Position numbers and translations under genes: made by a program. Source: Phycisphaerae bacterium (GTDB lineage Bacteria > Planctomycetota > Phycisphaerae > UBA1845). From it: a stretch of 64,000 nucleotides of DNA. Below are positions 10,119 to 17,883 of this stretch, piece after piece (positions within the stretch are counted from its first letter, which is position 1; the number at the start of each line of letters is the position of its first letter). The stretch is from NCBI GenBank assembly GCA_029260165.1, contig JAJDDT010000044.1, forward strand, positions 1 through 64,000, given 5' to 3'. The notes under the pieces are model-generated. The model was given only the letters and a program-made list of their open reading frames with translations. It was not told the origin of the DNA and did no database searches.

Positions 10119-10314
10119 TTCAAATACCACGCTGAAGCTGGACTGGAACGTTGGTCGATTTCCGTCCGATGGCACGCGCCAAAGGAGCCTGGTCCATTGT
10201 AACACAGATGCCTCGCGGATAAATGACCTGGTTGAATCGATCATGCCACAAATGTGAAAACGAAATTGCATCGGGGTGGTGTGCTCGATAAGCTGTCCTT
10301 CGAGGCTTGTGGTC

Positions 10315-11211
10315 ATGCATTGGTATCTTCCCAAATCATCCGGGTGCGCGCCGGGCGTCGAATCCGGCTGCGATCGGCGGCTGCGGCGCGGTTTCAGCCT
10401 GGTCGAGTTGCTGGTGGTCATTGCGGTCATTGGCATGCTGCTGGCCATCATGCTGCCCTCGCTGCGTCGGTCGATGCAGCATGCCGCAAAAACCGTGTGC
10501 ATGCACCAACTGCATGAAATTGATCAGGCGTTGACCGCCTATCGATTCGACAACGGCGGATCGCTGCCCTGTACCGACCCCGATCGCGAAACCAGCGGAG
10601 ACGCCGCACACGAAGCCGCATGGTTTGGCAAACTGTTTCCGCGGTATATGCAGGACCTCTCGACGCTGCGATGTCCGTCCGATCCGTATCCGTGGGCACA
10701 ATCGAATCTTGAAAGCGCACTGGACGAGCAATCCGATCCCGCCAACGTGTCGAGTTACGGCATGAACGAGGTGATTCGGTTGGGCGGTTTTTGCAACGTG
10801 GAGCGATATCCCCCGCGAAATCCGTCGGAGACGATTCTCTTGGCGGACATGGGTCCCGATCAGGCGGCTGGTGCGCCGGACAGCCAACCTCAACCGGTTC
10901 CATTTCGCCAGGGTGGAAGACTCCGGTGGGATGACAACTATCATCCCGGAACGTCGGGGCTTCAACAATCGTGGCTGACGCAGAGACATCTCGGTTCGAT
11001 CAACGTGCTGACGATCGGCGGTGGGGTGAGTACGGTCCGGACGCGTGAAATCGTGCAGGAGCGGATCCGGTCCTACTACGGCAACTGCGCCGCGGGAGGA
11101 TGTCCGCTCTGTACGGACCTGTCGATCGCTCACTATTCATTCGCAGCAAAACGCATCTATTGGTGGACGGGTCCGCTTCCCAATCGGTACGACGTGGGGG
11201 CTTCCGAATAG
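10315..11211 (+). CDS. Prepilin-type N-terminal protein (type II secretion pseudopilin-like)
   Basis: The N-terminus has the class III signal that prepilin peptidase cuts: a basic RRG directly before FSLVELLVVIAVIGMLLAIM, with Glu at position 5 of the mature protein. The long globular part resembles the planctomycete prepilin-like proteins, which contain Cys pairs (LRCPSDPY, CAAGGCPLC). These are usually thought to be secreted or pilus-like surface proteins. The ATG at 10315 has GAGG nine bases upstream; a longer frame with a GTG start 39 nt earlier is also open. A small zinc-ribbon membrane gene follows immediately and overlaps the stop, which suggests one transcript. Confidence 0.85.
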   Translation: MHWYLPKSSGCAPGVESGCDRRLRRGFSLVELLVVIAVIGMLLAIMLPSLRRSMQHAAKTVCMHQLHEIDQALTAYRFDNGGSLPCTDPDRETSGDAAHEAAWFGKLFPRYMQDLSTLRCPSDPYPWAQSNLESALDEQSDPANVSSYGMNEVIRLGGFCNVERYPPRNPSETILLADMGPDQAAGAPDSQPQPVPFRQGGRLRWDDNYHPGTSGLQQSWLTQRHLGSINVLTIGGGVSTVRTREIVQERIRSYYGNCAAGGCPLCTDLSIAHYSFAAKRIYWWTGPLPNRYDVGASE

Positions 11212-11231
11212 TGGTGAATGCGACCCCTGTC

Positions 11232-11684
11232 ATGCATGAGACGAAATCCGAATCGTATTATCCCGGTGTTGCGCGCACGCACCTGTACAGTTTCATTGCG
11301 GCATTGGCGATGTCTGTTGCCCTGGTTGTGGTCTGGTGGTCCACGCAGTCAACGCCACCGTCGGTGGCAGTGCAACGGAGAATCACCGACCTGGAATCGA
11401 CATGGCGATGCGACAACGGGCACCGTTTTGCCGCGAGAGGGAGCCTCCGATCGCAATCATGCCCGACGTGCTCAGCCAATGCGGACATTGAGACGACCTA
11501 CGATTGCCCCGTGCATGGAGCGCGAGCAGCGCAGATCAGGCTCACCTGCGACGACGACGGTATTGAGCGAATTGCCCATATCAGCTTCCGGTCGGGTGTG
11601 TGGCAGGCGGTAAAGAAATCAATTCACTGCCCGCGATGCGGACGGCACATGAGACCTGCCTCGTTGAATCCGTTCGCCAGGTGA
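11232..11684 (+). CDS. Small membrane-anchored zinc-ribbon-like protein
   Basis: This small protein has a single transmembrane segment near its N-terminus (LYSFIAALAMSVALVVVWW). It is followed by Cys pairs typical of zinc ribbons: WRCDNGHRF, CPTC, YDCPVHG and HCPRCG. The frame also offers GTG starts at 11211 and 11214 that overlap the preceding stop. The function is unknown. Its position directly behind the prepilin-like gene suggests a shared job at the envelope. The stop lies 32 nt from the stop of the convergent beta-propeller gene. Confidence 0.75.
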   Translation: MHETKSESYYPGVARTHLYSFIAALAMSVALVVVWWSTQSTPPSVAVQRRITDLESTWRCDNGHRFAARGSLRSQSCPTCSANADIETTYDCPVHGARAAQIRLTCDDDGIERIAHISFRSGVWQAVKKSIHCPRCGRHMRPASLNPFAR

Positions 11685-11716
11685 TCTGCGATTGCATCCG
11701 AAAACGCGAACCGGCG

Positions 11717-12751
11717 TTACTCAATCCCTTCGGGCATTTTGAAATCCGCGACAAAGACGTGGCTTTGCCCGCTCCGGCTGCGTTGAGACGTCCACATCAT
11801 CATCTTACCGTCATTGCTGAAGACGGGCAGACCGTCGAATCGCGGGGAATTCGTGACACGATGCGTCTTTTGCGTGCCCACGTTCATGAGATAGACCTCG
11901 TAGTTGCGGTGGCCATTCCGGGAGGTGGTGAACGCGATGATTTTCCCGTTCGGATGCCAATAGGGAGCCCAGTTGACGTGCTCATCGTTTGTTAACTGTC
12001 GTTCTTCGGTGCCGTCGATGTTGACCACAAAGAGTTGCAGATAGTCTTTTTTCTGACGGTCGGCGCGGAAGATGATTTTCCGGCCGTCCGGTGAGATGAA
12101 AGGCCCGCCGTTGTAGCATTCCTTCGTATGCGTGATTTGCTTCACATCCGAACCGTTGGCTTTCATCGTGTAGATATTCATGCGTCCATCGCGATCGCTT
12201 GCGAACGCGATCATCGAGCCGTCTCGCGAGTAGGCACCTTCCGCGTCGTACCCGGTATTTGCGATGAGCGGGGTCAGGTTACTTCCGTCGGGGTTGGCGC
12301 GATAGATGTCCATAAACGGGTTGAAATCCCAACTGTACGATCCACCTTCGCGTTTGTATCCGGGGATGGGCACTTCAAAGGACGGGTCGTCGATACGCGG
12401 GTCCTTGTGACTCGACGCAAAAATGATGCTCTTTCCGTCCGGATGAAAATAGGCGCAGGTGCATGCGCCGACGCCCGTGCTCACCATCCGGGGCGTGCCG
12501 CCCGTCGTCGGCATGGTGTAGATTTGGTAATGCTCTTTCCCATTGGGGACAGCCTGGAAAATAACGGTCTTTCCGTCGGGGGAGAAGTAGGCTTCGCCAG
12601 CCTTCTCGAATCCCATTTCGGAGGAGGTGAGTTGTCGGGTGCCGGTCAGGATCGGGGACTCAGACTCGCCGGCGTGTGCGGTGGCTGAGACGAGGGTGAT
12701 TGAAAGCGTGAAAAACGTCATTTCGATGCGTCGACTGGTCCGGTGCAACAT
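11717..12751 (-). CDS. Exported PD40/TolB-like beta-propeller protein
   Basis: Repeated PD40 (TolB-type) blades are plain to see: FSPDGKTVIFQA, FHPDGKSIIFAS, YSRDGSMIAFASDRDG, ISPDGRKIIFRADRQ, WHPNGKIIAFTTSRNG and FSNDGKMMMWTSQRS. Each is preceded by a blade strand of the NIYTMKANGSDVKQIT type. A signal peptide (MTFFTLSITLVSATAHAG) places the product in the periplasm or outside. I chose the ATG at 12751, which has GGAG upstream; the frame itself is open further. No catalytic C-terminal domain is present, so a binding or scaffold role is more likely than a peptidase. Confidence 0.85.
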   Translation of the reverse strand: MLHRTSRRIEMTFFTLSITLVSATAHAGESESPILTGTRQLTSSEMGFEKAGEAYFSPDGKTVIFQAVPNGKEHYQIYTMPTTGGTPRMVSTGVGACTCAYFHPDGKSIIFASSHKDPRIDDPSFEVPIPGYKREGGSYSWDFNPFMDIYRANPDGSNLTPLIANTGYDAEGAYSRDGSMIAFASDRDGRMNIYTMKANGSDVKQITHTKECYNGGPFISPDGRKIIFRADRQKKDYLQLFVVNIDGTEERQLTNDEHVNWAPYWHPNGKIIAFTTSRNGHRNYEVYLMNVGTQKTHRVTNSPRFDGLPVFSNDGKMMMWTSQRSRSGQSHVFVADFKMPEGIE

Positions 12752-13060
12752 ATCGCAGGTGCTCCAAAACTGTTGATTCCGCGGACGTCCCATACTTGAT
12801 CTGCGGACGCTCCAGACCGATAACGTATCTTCATTTGGGGTGTTCGACAACTGCCGAACAGGGACCGGGACATGCTCCGATAATCACCGCAGGAAAAGGG
12901 GTCTGGTCGGGGTCCGAAATTCCGTCTATGGGACATCCCTCGCGCCATGCAGAGACGTTCCAAAACCACCGATATCTTCGGCAGGTCTTAAATTGTTGTC
13001 ACGGATGATGTTGAAGAGCGATGATCTCGTTGGTCATTCGACGGCACCAGTCCTCGGAAC

Positions 13061-14065
13061 ATGGCATTGGCAGCGGAACTACACATCCTGTCGTTGGACG
13101 ATCAGATTCTGGACGCCAGGCTTCTCAAACGTCACCTTGAGCGGTCGCTGGATCATCCGATTTCGTTCACGCACCATCTGACACCGGAGGAGGCGCTGGT
13201 TGCGCTGGACAGCGAGGAATTCGATCTATTGTTTCTCGACTATCAACTGACAAGTGAACAAACCGGGATCGACTTTCTGCGGTTTCTTCGTGCCCACGGC
13301 CATCGGGTGGCGACGGTCATGCTGACAGGTCATGGCAGCGAATACTTCGCGATGGACGCCGCCCGGGCGGGTGCGGACGGATACCTGACCAAGAGTGACC
13401 TCAATGCCGATTCGCTCCGCCGCATCATTGCCTACGCCCGGGAGCAGGCACAACGACGAAGTCGGGAGCCCGGCGACCGTCTGGAAACAGAGAAATCGAC
13501 CCCGTTGCCGGACCAGATGGCAGCCCTCAATGTGCAGCTCGCACAACTTGGCCGTCTGGATGGTCTCACGCGTGTGCTCAATCAGGCAGCCATCACCGAA
13601 TGCGTCGAGATGGTGCACCAACGCGCGAAACGGTGCTCTGCTGACTACTGCCTTGCGATGATCCACATCGACGCTCCCGAAAAACACGACGAAAAACACG
13701 ATTCCTCCCCAGGTGACGAGTGTCTGGCCCGCCTCGCTCAAACGCTGGCACATTCGATTCGGGAGGATGACTTCATTGGACGGTTCGACGGTGACAATTT
13801 TCTGATCATCTATCCGGAAACGTCAATCGAGCAGGCCACCACCATCTGCAAGACCCTTCAGACAGAAGTTTATGCTCAGGCTCTCCCTCGAAATGACGAT
13901 CCGAATTCGGATCGTGTCACGGTGAGTATCGGCGTCGCTTCCGGGGCAGCGGACGACTGGGAAACAGCCGTTGATCGTGCACGGCGGGCGTTGGGTGCGG
14001 CAAGAGCCACCGGTCACAACCGCGTTTTCACCTTTGCCAGTGCGGCTGCTCTACCCAATACATGA
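13061..14065 (+). CDS. Response regulator with a degenerate GGDEF domain
   Basis: This 334-aa protein has an N-terminal receiver domain: acidic pair at 13-14, phospho-acceptor Asp60 in LLFLDYQLT and Lys111 in YLTKSD. It is joined by a short linker to a GGDEF-like domain that starts at LDGLTRVLNQ. The signature is DGDNF (residues 243-247) instead of GG[D/E]EF, so both the first Gly and the Glu are changed. A diguanylate cyclase with these changes is expected to be inactive or only GTP-binding. No histidine kinase lies next to it. It was probably a c-di-GMP-associated regulator whose output now depends on binding rather than synthesis. Confidence 0.88.
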   Translation: MALAAELHILSLDDQILDARLLKRHLERSLDHPISFTHHLTPEEALVALDSEEFDLLFLDYQLTSEQTGIDFLRFLRAHGHRVATVMLTGHGSEYFAMDAARAGADGYLTKSDLNADSLRRIIAYAREQAQRRSREPGDRLETEKSTPLPDQMAALNVQLAQLGRLDGLTRVLNQAAITECVEMVHQRAKRCSADYCLAMIHIDAPEKHDEKHDSSPGDECLARLAQTLAHSIREDDFIGRFDGDNFLIIYPETSIEQATTICKTLQTEVYAQALPRNDDPNSDRVTVSIGVASGAADDWETAVDRARRALGAARATGHNRVFTFASAAALPNT

Positions 14066-14095
14066 CACGATCCGATGGAGGATAGGCGGCGGCGT

Positions 14096-15001
14096 TCACG
14101 CCTGGGAAGATTCACTCTCCACGCAGTGGACGGGGACGCTCGGTTTGATCTGCTGGTATATCGCGCGGGTCGCGGTGGACTTGTTCAGTGTGTAAAAATG
14201 GATGCCGGTAACGCCATTGTCGATGAGCGACTGACATTGTTCGGTGGCGTGGTAGGTGCCGACGTGTCTGACGGCTTCGACATCGTCCTCGACAGCCTCG
14301 ATTTTTTGCAGAAGGCCTGCGGGTATTTTAGCACCACACATCTGAGTGAATCGCTTGACCTGTGAAACGCTCTGGATGGGCATGATGCCTGCGACGATCG
14401 GCACGGTGATACCCGCCCCGGCGATCCGATCTCTGAAACGGTCGAAATCAGTGTTGTCGAAGAAAAGCTGTGTGATGAGGAAATCCACACCGGCGTCTAC
14501 CTTGCGCTTGAGATTCTCAATATCCTTCTCATGGCTCGCAGCTTCGGGGTGCTTTTCGGGGTAGCACGCAGCACCGATGCAAAAATCGTACCGATCCTTA
14601 ATGAACGAGACCAGCTCACTGGCAAAACGAAACCCGCCCTCGGTTGCGACAAATTCGCTTTGACCAGCCGGTGGATCGCCCCGCAACGCAAGCACGTTTT
14701 CAATGCCACCGGTCTTGAGCTGATCCAGGACGTCCGCAATTTCGCGTTTGTCCGCGCCGACGCACGTCAGGTGCGCCATTGTTTCGATCCCCACGTCGTT
14801 CCTGATCCGTTGGACCAGATCGACCGTCTTGCGACGCGTGCCGCCGCCGGCGCCGTAGGTCACGGAAATGTACGATGGGTCGAGTGGTTTCAGCGATTGT
14901 GCGGTGCGAAAAAGATCCCAAAAGCCGATCTCGTTCTTCGGTGGAAAGAATTCAAAGGAAAACGCCGGTTTCTGCTGATTGAGAATGTCTATGATCCGCA
15001 T
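14096..15001 (-). CDS. metF: Methylenetetrahydrofolate reductase
   Basis: MetF reduces 5,10-methylene-THF to 5-methyl-THF with FAD, feeding methionine synthesis in the cytoplasm. The 301-aa length is normal. Family signatures are present: FSFEFFPPKNE near the N-terminus, the TYGAGGGTR loop, the VLALRGDPP segment and GAACYPEKHPEA, with ITQLFFDN in the middle. It stands alone between a convergent GGDEF gene and a small gene 240 nt upstream. I looked for SAM- or SAH-type riboswitch motifs in that gap and saw none that I recognise. Confidence 0.97.
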   Translation of the reverse strand: MRIIDILNQQKPAFSFEFFPPKNEIGFWDLFRTAQSLKPLDPSYISVTYGAGGGTRRKTVDLVQRIRNDVGIETMAHLTCVGADKREIADVLDQLKTGGIENVLALRGDPPAGQSEFVATEGGFRFASELVSFIKDRYDFCIGAACYPEKHPEAASHEKDIENLKRKVDAGVDFLITQLFFDNTDFDRFRDRIAGAGITVPIVAGIMPIQSVSQVKRFTQMCGAKIPAGLLQKIEAVEDDVEAVRHVGTYHATEQCQSLIDNGVTGIHFYTLNKSTATRAIYQQIKPSVPVHCVESESSQA

Positions 15002-15244
15002 GGCTTAACCTGTCTGAGTTCTTTCAACGCCTGCACCAACCCGAAATCGAAAAAACCCTGTCGGAATTATCGGTTCCCGACGCCCCGGTCGTCGAGCCGA
15101 ACCCTGGTTTTCTGCCAATGATCGATCCCATCAATCCGACGCCCCATCCAATGTTCATCCATTCTACAGCGCGCGGGGCCGAGTATCCAGTCGCAAGTTC
15201 ATTCTCCCACATGGGTTACGGCGACGGGTCGAATCTCCAACGTG

Positions 15245-15523
15245 TCAACTCGCCTGATCGCCACCCGATCGACCCGATTGCGCGTCGGCGGCTCCGTCGA
15301 TAAGGTCGATGAGCTGTCGCAGCGCGGATCGGGTTTCGGGGTCGCCCCAGAGGACGTCGTACTCGATGCGCCAGTTACAGCTTTTGAACACGCAGCCCTT
15401 CAGCAGACTCGGCGGGCCCATGAACGCGAGCGTGCACCGGCGGAAGTTGCAGTTGATGTACGCGTGGCCGCGGAGATAGATGAACTGATCCTCGAAGGAG
15501 ATTCCCTCGTGTTTCGTGAGCAT
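15245..15523 (-). CDS. Small uncharacterised protein, beta-helix-like centre
   Basis: This is a short protein of 92 residues from the ATG at 15523. The centre (HAYINCNFRRCTLAF, then LLKGCVFKSCNWRIEY) has the alternating small/Cys/aromatic rhythm of pentapeptide-like right-handed beta-helix rungs, and the C-terminus is a helix with many charges. No catalytic motif is seen. A TTG start four codons further upstream is equally open. It could be a small interaction protein. I support it as a gene mainly from the coherent reading frame and placement. Confidence 0.55.
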   Translation of the reverse strand: MLTKHEGISFEDQFIYLRGHAYINCNFRRCTLAFMGPPSLLKGCVFKSCNWRIEYDVLWGDPETRSALRQLIDLIDGAADAQSGRSGGDQAS

Positions 15524-15572
15524 GGTTTTGGCCAACGGGGATACCTTTCGACCGATCGTTTCATTGCGTTCT

Positions 15573-15593
15573 CGTCACCCACGAGGCGTGACG
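15573..15593. repeat. Hairpin repeat, copy 1
   Basis: A short inverted repeat with arms CGTCACCC and GCGTGACG around the loop ACGAG. A related copy lies at 61957-61979. Third-position pairs differ between the copies (T-A here, C-G there), so pairing is kept. It sits between the small gene and fumC, where transcription of fumC ends. Confidence 0.6.
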
Positions 15594-15620
15594 CTGCATT
15601 CGTTTCGTCCTGATTTCAAT

Positions 15621-17012
15621 CTAATCCGGTTCGGTCATGCGCTTGGCGTCGAGGGTTTCGTTCAGTTCGGCCTCGGAGAGGACCCCCTTTTCCAACGCGA
15701 CCTGGCGGACGGTTTTGCCCGTCCTGAAGGCTTCCTTGGCGATGGCGGCTGCGTTGTCGTAACCAATCTTCGGTGCGAGGCTTGTACACATCGCCAGCGA
15801 CTGCTCGACGAGTTCCTCGCATCGTTCGCGGTTGGCTTCGATATCGGCGACGCAGCGGTCGGCGAACACGCGAGCGGCAGCGGTCAGCAAACGGATCGAT
15901 TCGATGATGTTGTGGGCCATCATCGGCATCCCGACGTTCAGTTCGTAGAACGACTCGCGACAGGCCATCGCGATGGCTGCGTCGTTGCCGGTGACCTGAC
16001 CGGCCACCTGAATGACCATTTCGCTCATGACGGGATTGACCTTGCCGGGCATGATGCTGGAGCCAGGCTGGGTCGCGGCGATCTTCAGTTCGCCGATTCC
16101 ACAGCGCGGACCGGAACCGAGCAGGCGAATGTCGTTGGCGATTTTCGCGAGACTGATCGCGATGGTGCGGAGCTGTCCACTTGCCTCGCAAACGGCGTCC
16201 TTGGCTGCCTGCGCTTCAAAATGGTTCCTGGCTTCGGTGAAATCGATACCGGTCGCAGCCGCGATTTCCGCAGCCACGCGTTTCCCGAAATCGTGGTGCG
16301 TATTGATGCCGGTCCCGACAGCGGTCCCACCGATGGCAAGCTCGCGGAGGGCGTTGATGGCTTTGTTGGCACGCAGGCTTGCAAGGTCCGCCTGGGCGGC
16401 GTATCCGGAGAATTCCTGACCGAGACGAATGGGCGTCGCATCCTGAAGGTGGGTTCTGCCGATCTTGACGATGTCGTCGAATTCCTTCGCTTTGGTGGTC
16501 AGGCGGTCGCGCAGATGTTCGAGGGCGGGGACGAGGTCATCCTTGATGGCCGTCGCGGTGGCGACGTGGATGGCGGTCGGAATAACATCGTTGGACGATT
16601 GGCCCATGTTGACATGGTCGTTCGGATGGACCGGTTCGCGCGAGCCGATCTTCCCGCCGGCCAACTCGATGGCGCGATTGCCGATGACCTCGTTGGTGTT
16701 CATGTTGCTGCTGGTTCCCGATCCCGTCTGGAAAATGTCCACGACGAACTGGTCGTCGAGCTTCCCTTCGACAACCTCATCTGCCGCCCGTACGATCAGG
16801 TCAGCCAGTTTCTCGTCGAGGAGTCCCAGATCGGTGTTGACCTTTGCGGCGGATCGTTTGACGAGTCCGAGCGCTCGAATGAACCGCCGACCGAAGCGGT
16901 AACCACTGATGGGAAAATTCTCGACGGCGCGTTGCGTCTGGGCACCCCAGTAGGCGTTCGCCGGTACGGTCATTTCGCCCATACTATCTTTTTCGATACG
17001 GGTGTCGGCCAT
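15621..17012 (-). CDS. fumC: Class II fumarate hydratase
   Basis: This enzyme adds water to fumarate to give malate in the citric acid cycle. It is a 463-aa, iron-free homotetramer type. The signature GSSIMPGKVNP is intact and includes the catalytic Ser loop. The substrate-binding segments GSGTSSNMNTNEV and GRTHLQDATPI are in the usual order. The ATG at 17012 is preceded by GAGGA nine bases away. The gene is transcribed away from the ABC exporter genes that start 110 nt to its right. Confidence 0.98.
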   Translation of the reverse strand: MADTRIEKDSMGEMTVPANAYWGAQTQRAVENFPISGYRFGRRFIRALGLVKRSAAKVNTDLGLLDEKLADLIVRAADEVVEGKLDDQFVVDIFQTGSGTSSNMNTNEVIGNRAIELAGGKIGSREPVHPNDHVNMGQSSNDVIPTAIHVATATAIKDDLVPALEHLRDRLTTKAKEFDDIVKIGRTHLQDATPIRLGQEFSGYAAQADLASLRANKAINALRELAIGGTAVGTGINTHHDFGKRVAAEIAAATGIDFTEARNHFEAQAAKDAVCEASGQLRTIAISLAKIANDIRLLGSGPRCGIGELKIAATQPGSSIMPGKVNPVMSEMVIQVAGQVTGNDAAIAMACRESFYELNVGMPMMAHNIIESIRLLTAAARVFADRCVADIEANRERCEELVEQSLAMCTSLAPKIGYDNAAAIAKEAFRTGKTVRQVALEKGVLSEAELNETLDAKRMTEPD

Positions 17013-17121
17013 TGCTCTTATTCCTCTAACCCTGGGGTAGATGTTTTCCTGTTGTCAGCCGATTAGTGTTATACGCGACGGCGCGAAAAAGCACTAGAAT
17101 GCCCCGCCGAGGACGAGACCG

Positions 17122-17883
17122 ATGCCGATGATTGACGTTGACAACCTGACAAAAATCTTCCACGACAATGATGGTCGGGAATTCCGGGCGGTGGACAATC
17201 TGTCGTTTCGGGTCGACGCGGGGAGGATTTACGGGCTGCTCGGGCCTAACGGTGCGGGGAAGACAACGACGCTCCGGATGCTCAGCGCCCTGATGACGCC
17301 CACGTCGGGTCGGATCACAGTCAATGGCTACACGGTCGGTGAGCACGAGTTTGAGATCAAAAAATCGATGGGGTTTCTGACGGCCAACACCGGTCTCTAT
17401 CAACGGCTGTCGTCGCGCGACGTGCTCCGATATTTCGGCGAACTGCACGGATTTGATCGGCGGCAGGCCGTCGACCGTGCGGAGGTGTTGATCGGCGAGA
17501 TGGGCATTACGGATTTCGCCGACCAACGATGCGGAACCTTGTCGACCGGTCAGAAGCAGCGGACAAACATCGCCCGCGCGCTCATCGCAGACCCGCCGGT
17601 GCTGATTATGGATGAACCCACGCTCGGACTGGACGTGATGAGCAACCGCGTCATCCTCGATTTTATTCTTGCCCAACGTGAGGCCGGCAAAACCATTATT
17701 CTTTCGACCCACTACCTCGACGAGGCGGAGAATATGTGCGACATGATCGGGCTTCTGCATCGCGGGGGGATTGCGGCAGAAGGAACGATCGATGAACTTC
17801 GCGAGCAGGCAGGGGTGGAACGACTGTCCAGTATCTTCCTCAAAATTATTCACGCCCACGACCCGATGGAGGGCGTGGCTTGA
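17122..17883 (+). CDS. ABC transporter ATPase, NatA type
   Basis: This 253-aa protein is the ATPase of a Na+/drug-type exporter. Walker A is GPNGAGKT, the signature is LSTGQKQR and Walker B is LIMDEPTLGLD, followed by an H-loop His in STHYLDEAE. The ATG at 17122 has a GAGGA-like site upstream. The stop overlaps the TTG start of the permease by 4 nt (TTGA), so translation is coupled. Sodium export by NatAB is known in Bacillus; the substrate here is not shown by the sequence. Confidence 0.95.
   Translation: MPMIDVDNLTKIFHDNDGREFRAVDNLSFRVDAGRIYGLLGPNGAGKTTTLRMLSALMTPTSGRITVNGYTVGEHEFEIKKSMGFLTANTGLYQRLSSRDVLRYFGELHGFDRRQAVDRAEVLIGEMGITDFADQRCGTLSTGQKQRTNIARALIADPPVLIMDEPTLGLDVMSNRVILDFILAQREAGKTIILSTHYLDEAENMCDMIGLLHRGGIAAEGTIDELREQAGVERLSSIFLKIIHAHDPMEGVA

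Noticed and set aside
15024-15212. 62-aa Gly-rich small open frame upstream of metF
   Set aside because: No ribosome binding site or homology seen; too weak to call as a gene.
15002-15244. Possible SAM- or SAH-type riboswitch upstream of metF
   Set aside because: I looked for the known motifs by eye and found no matching conserved core.
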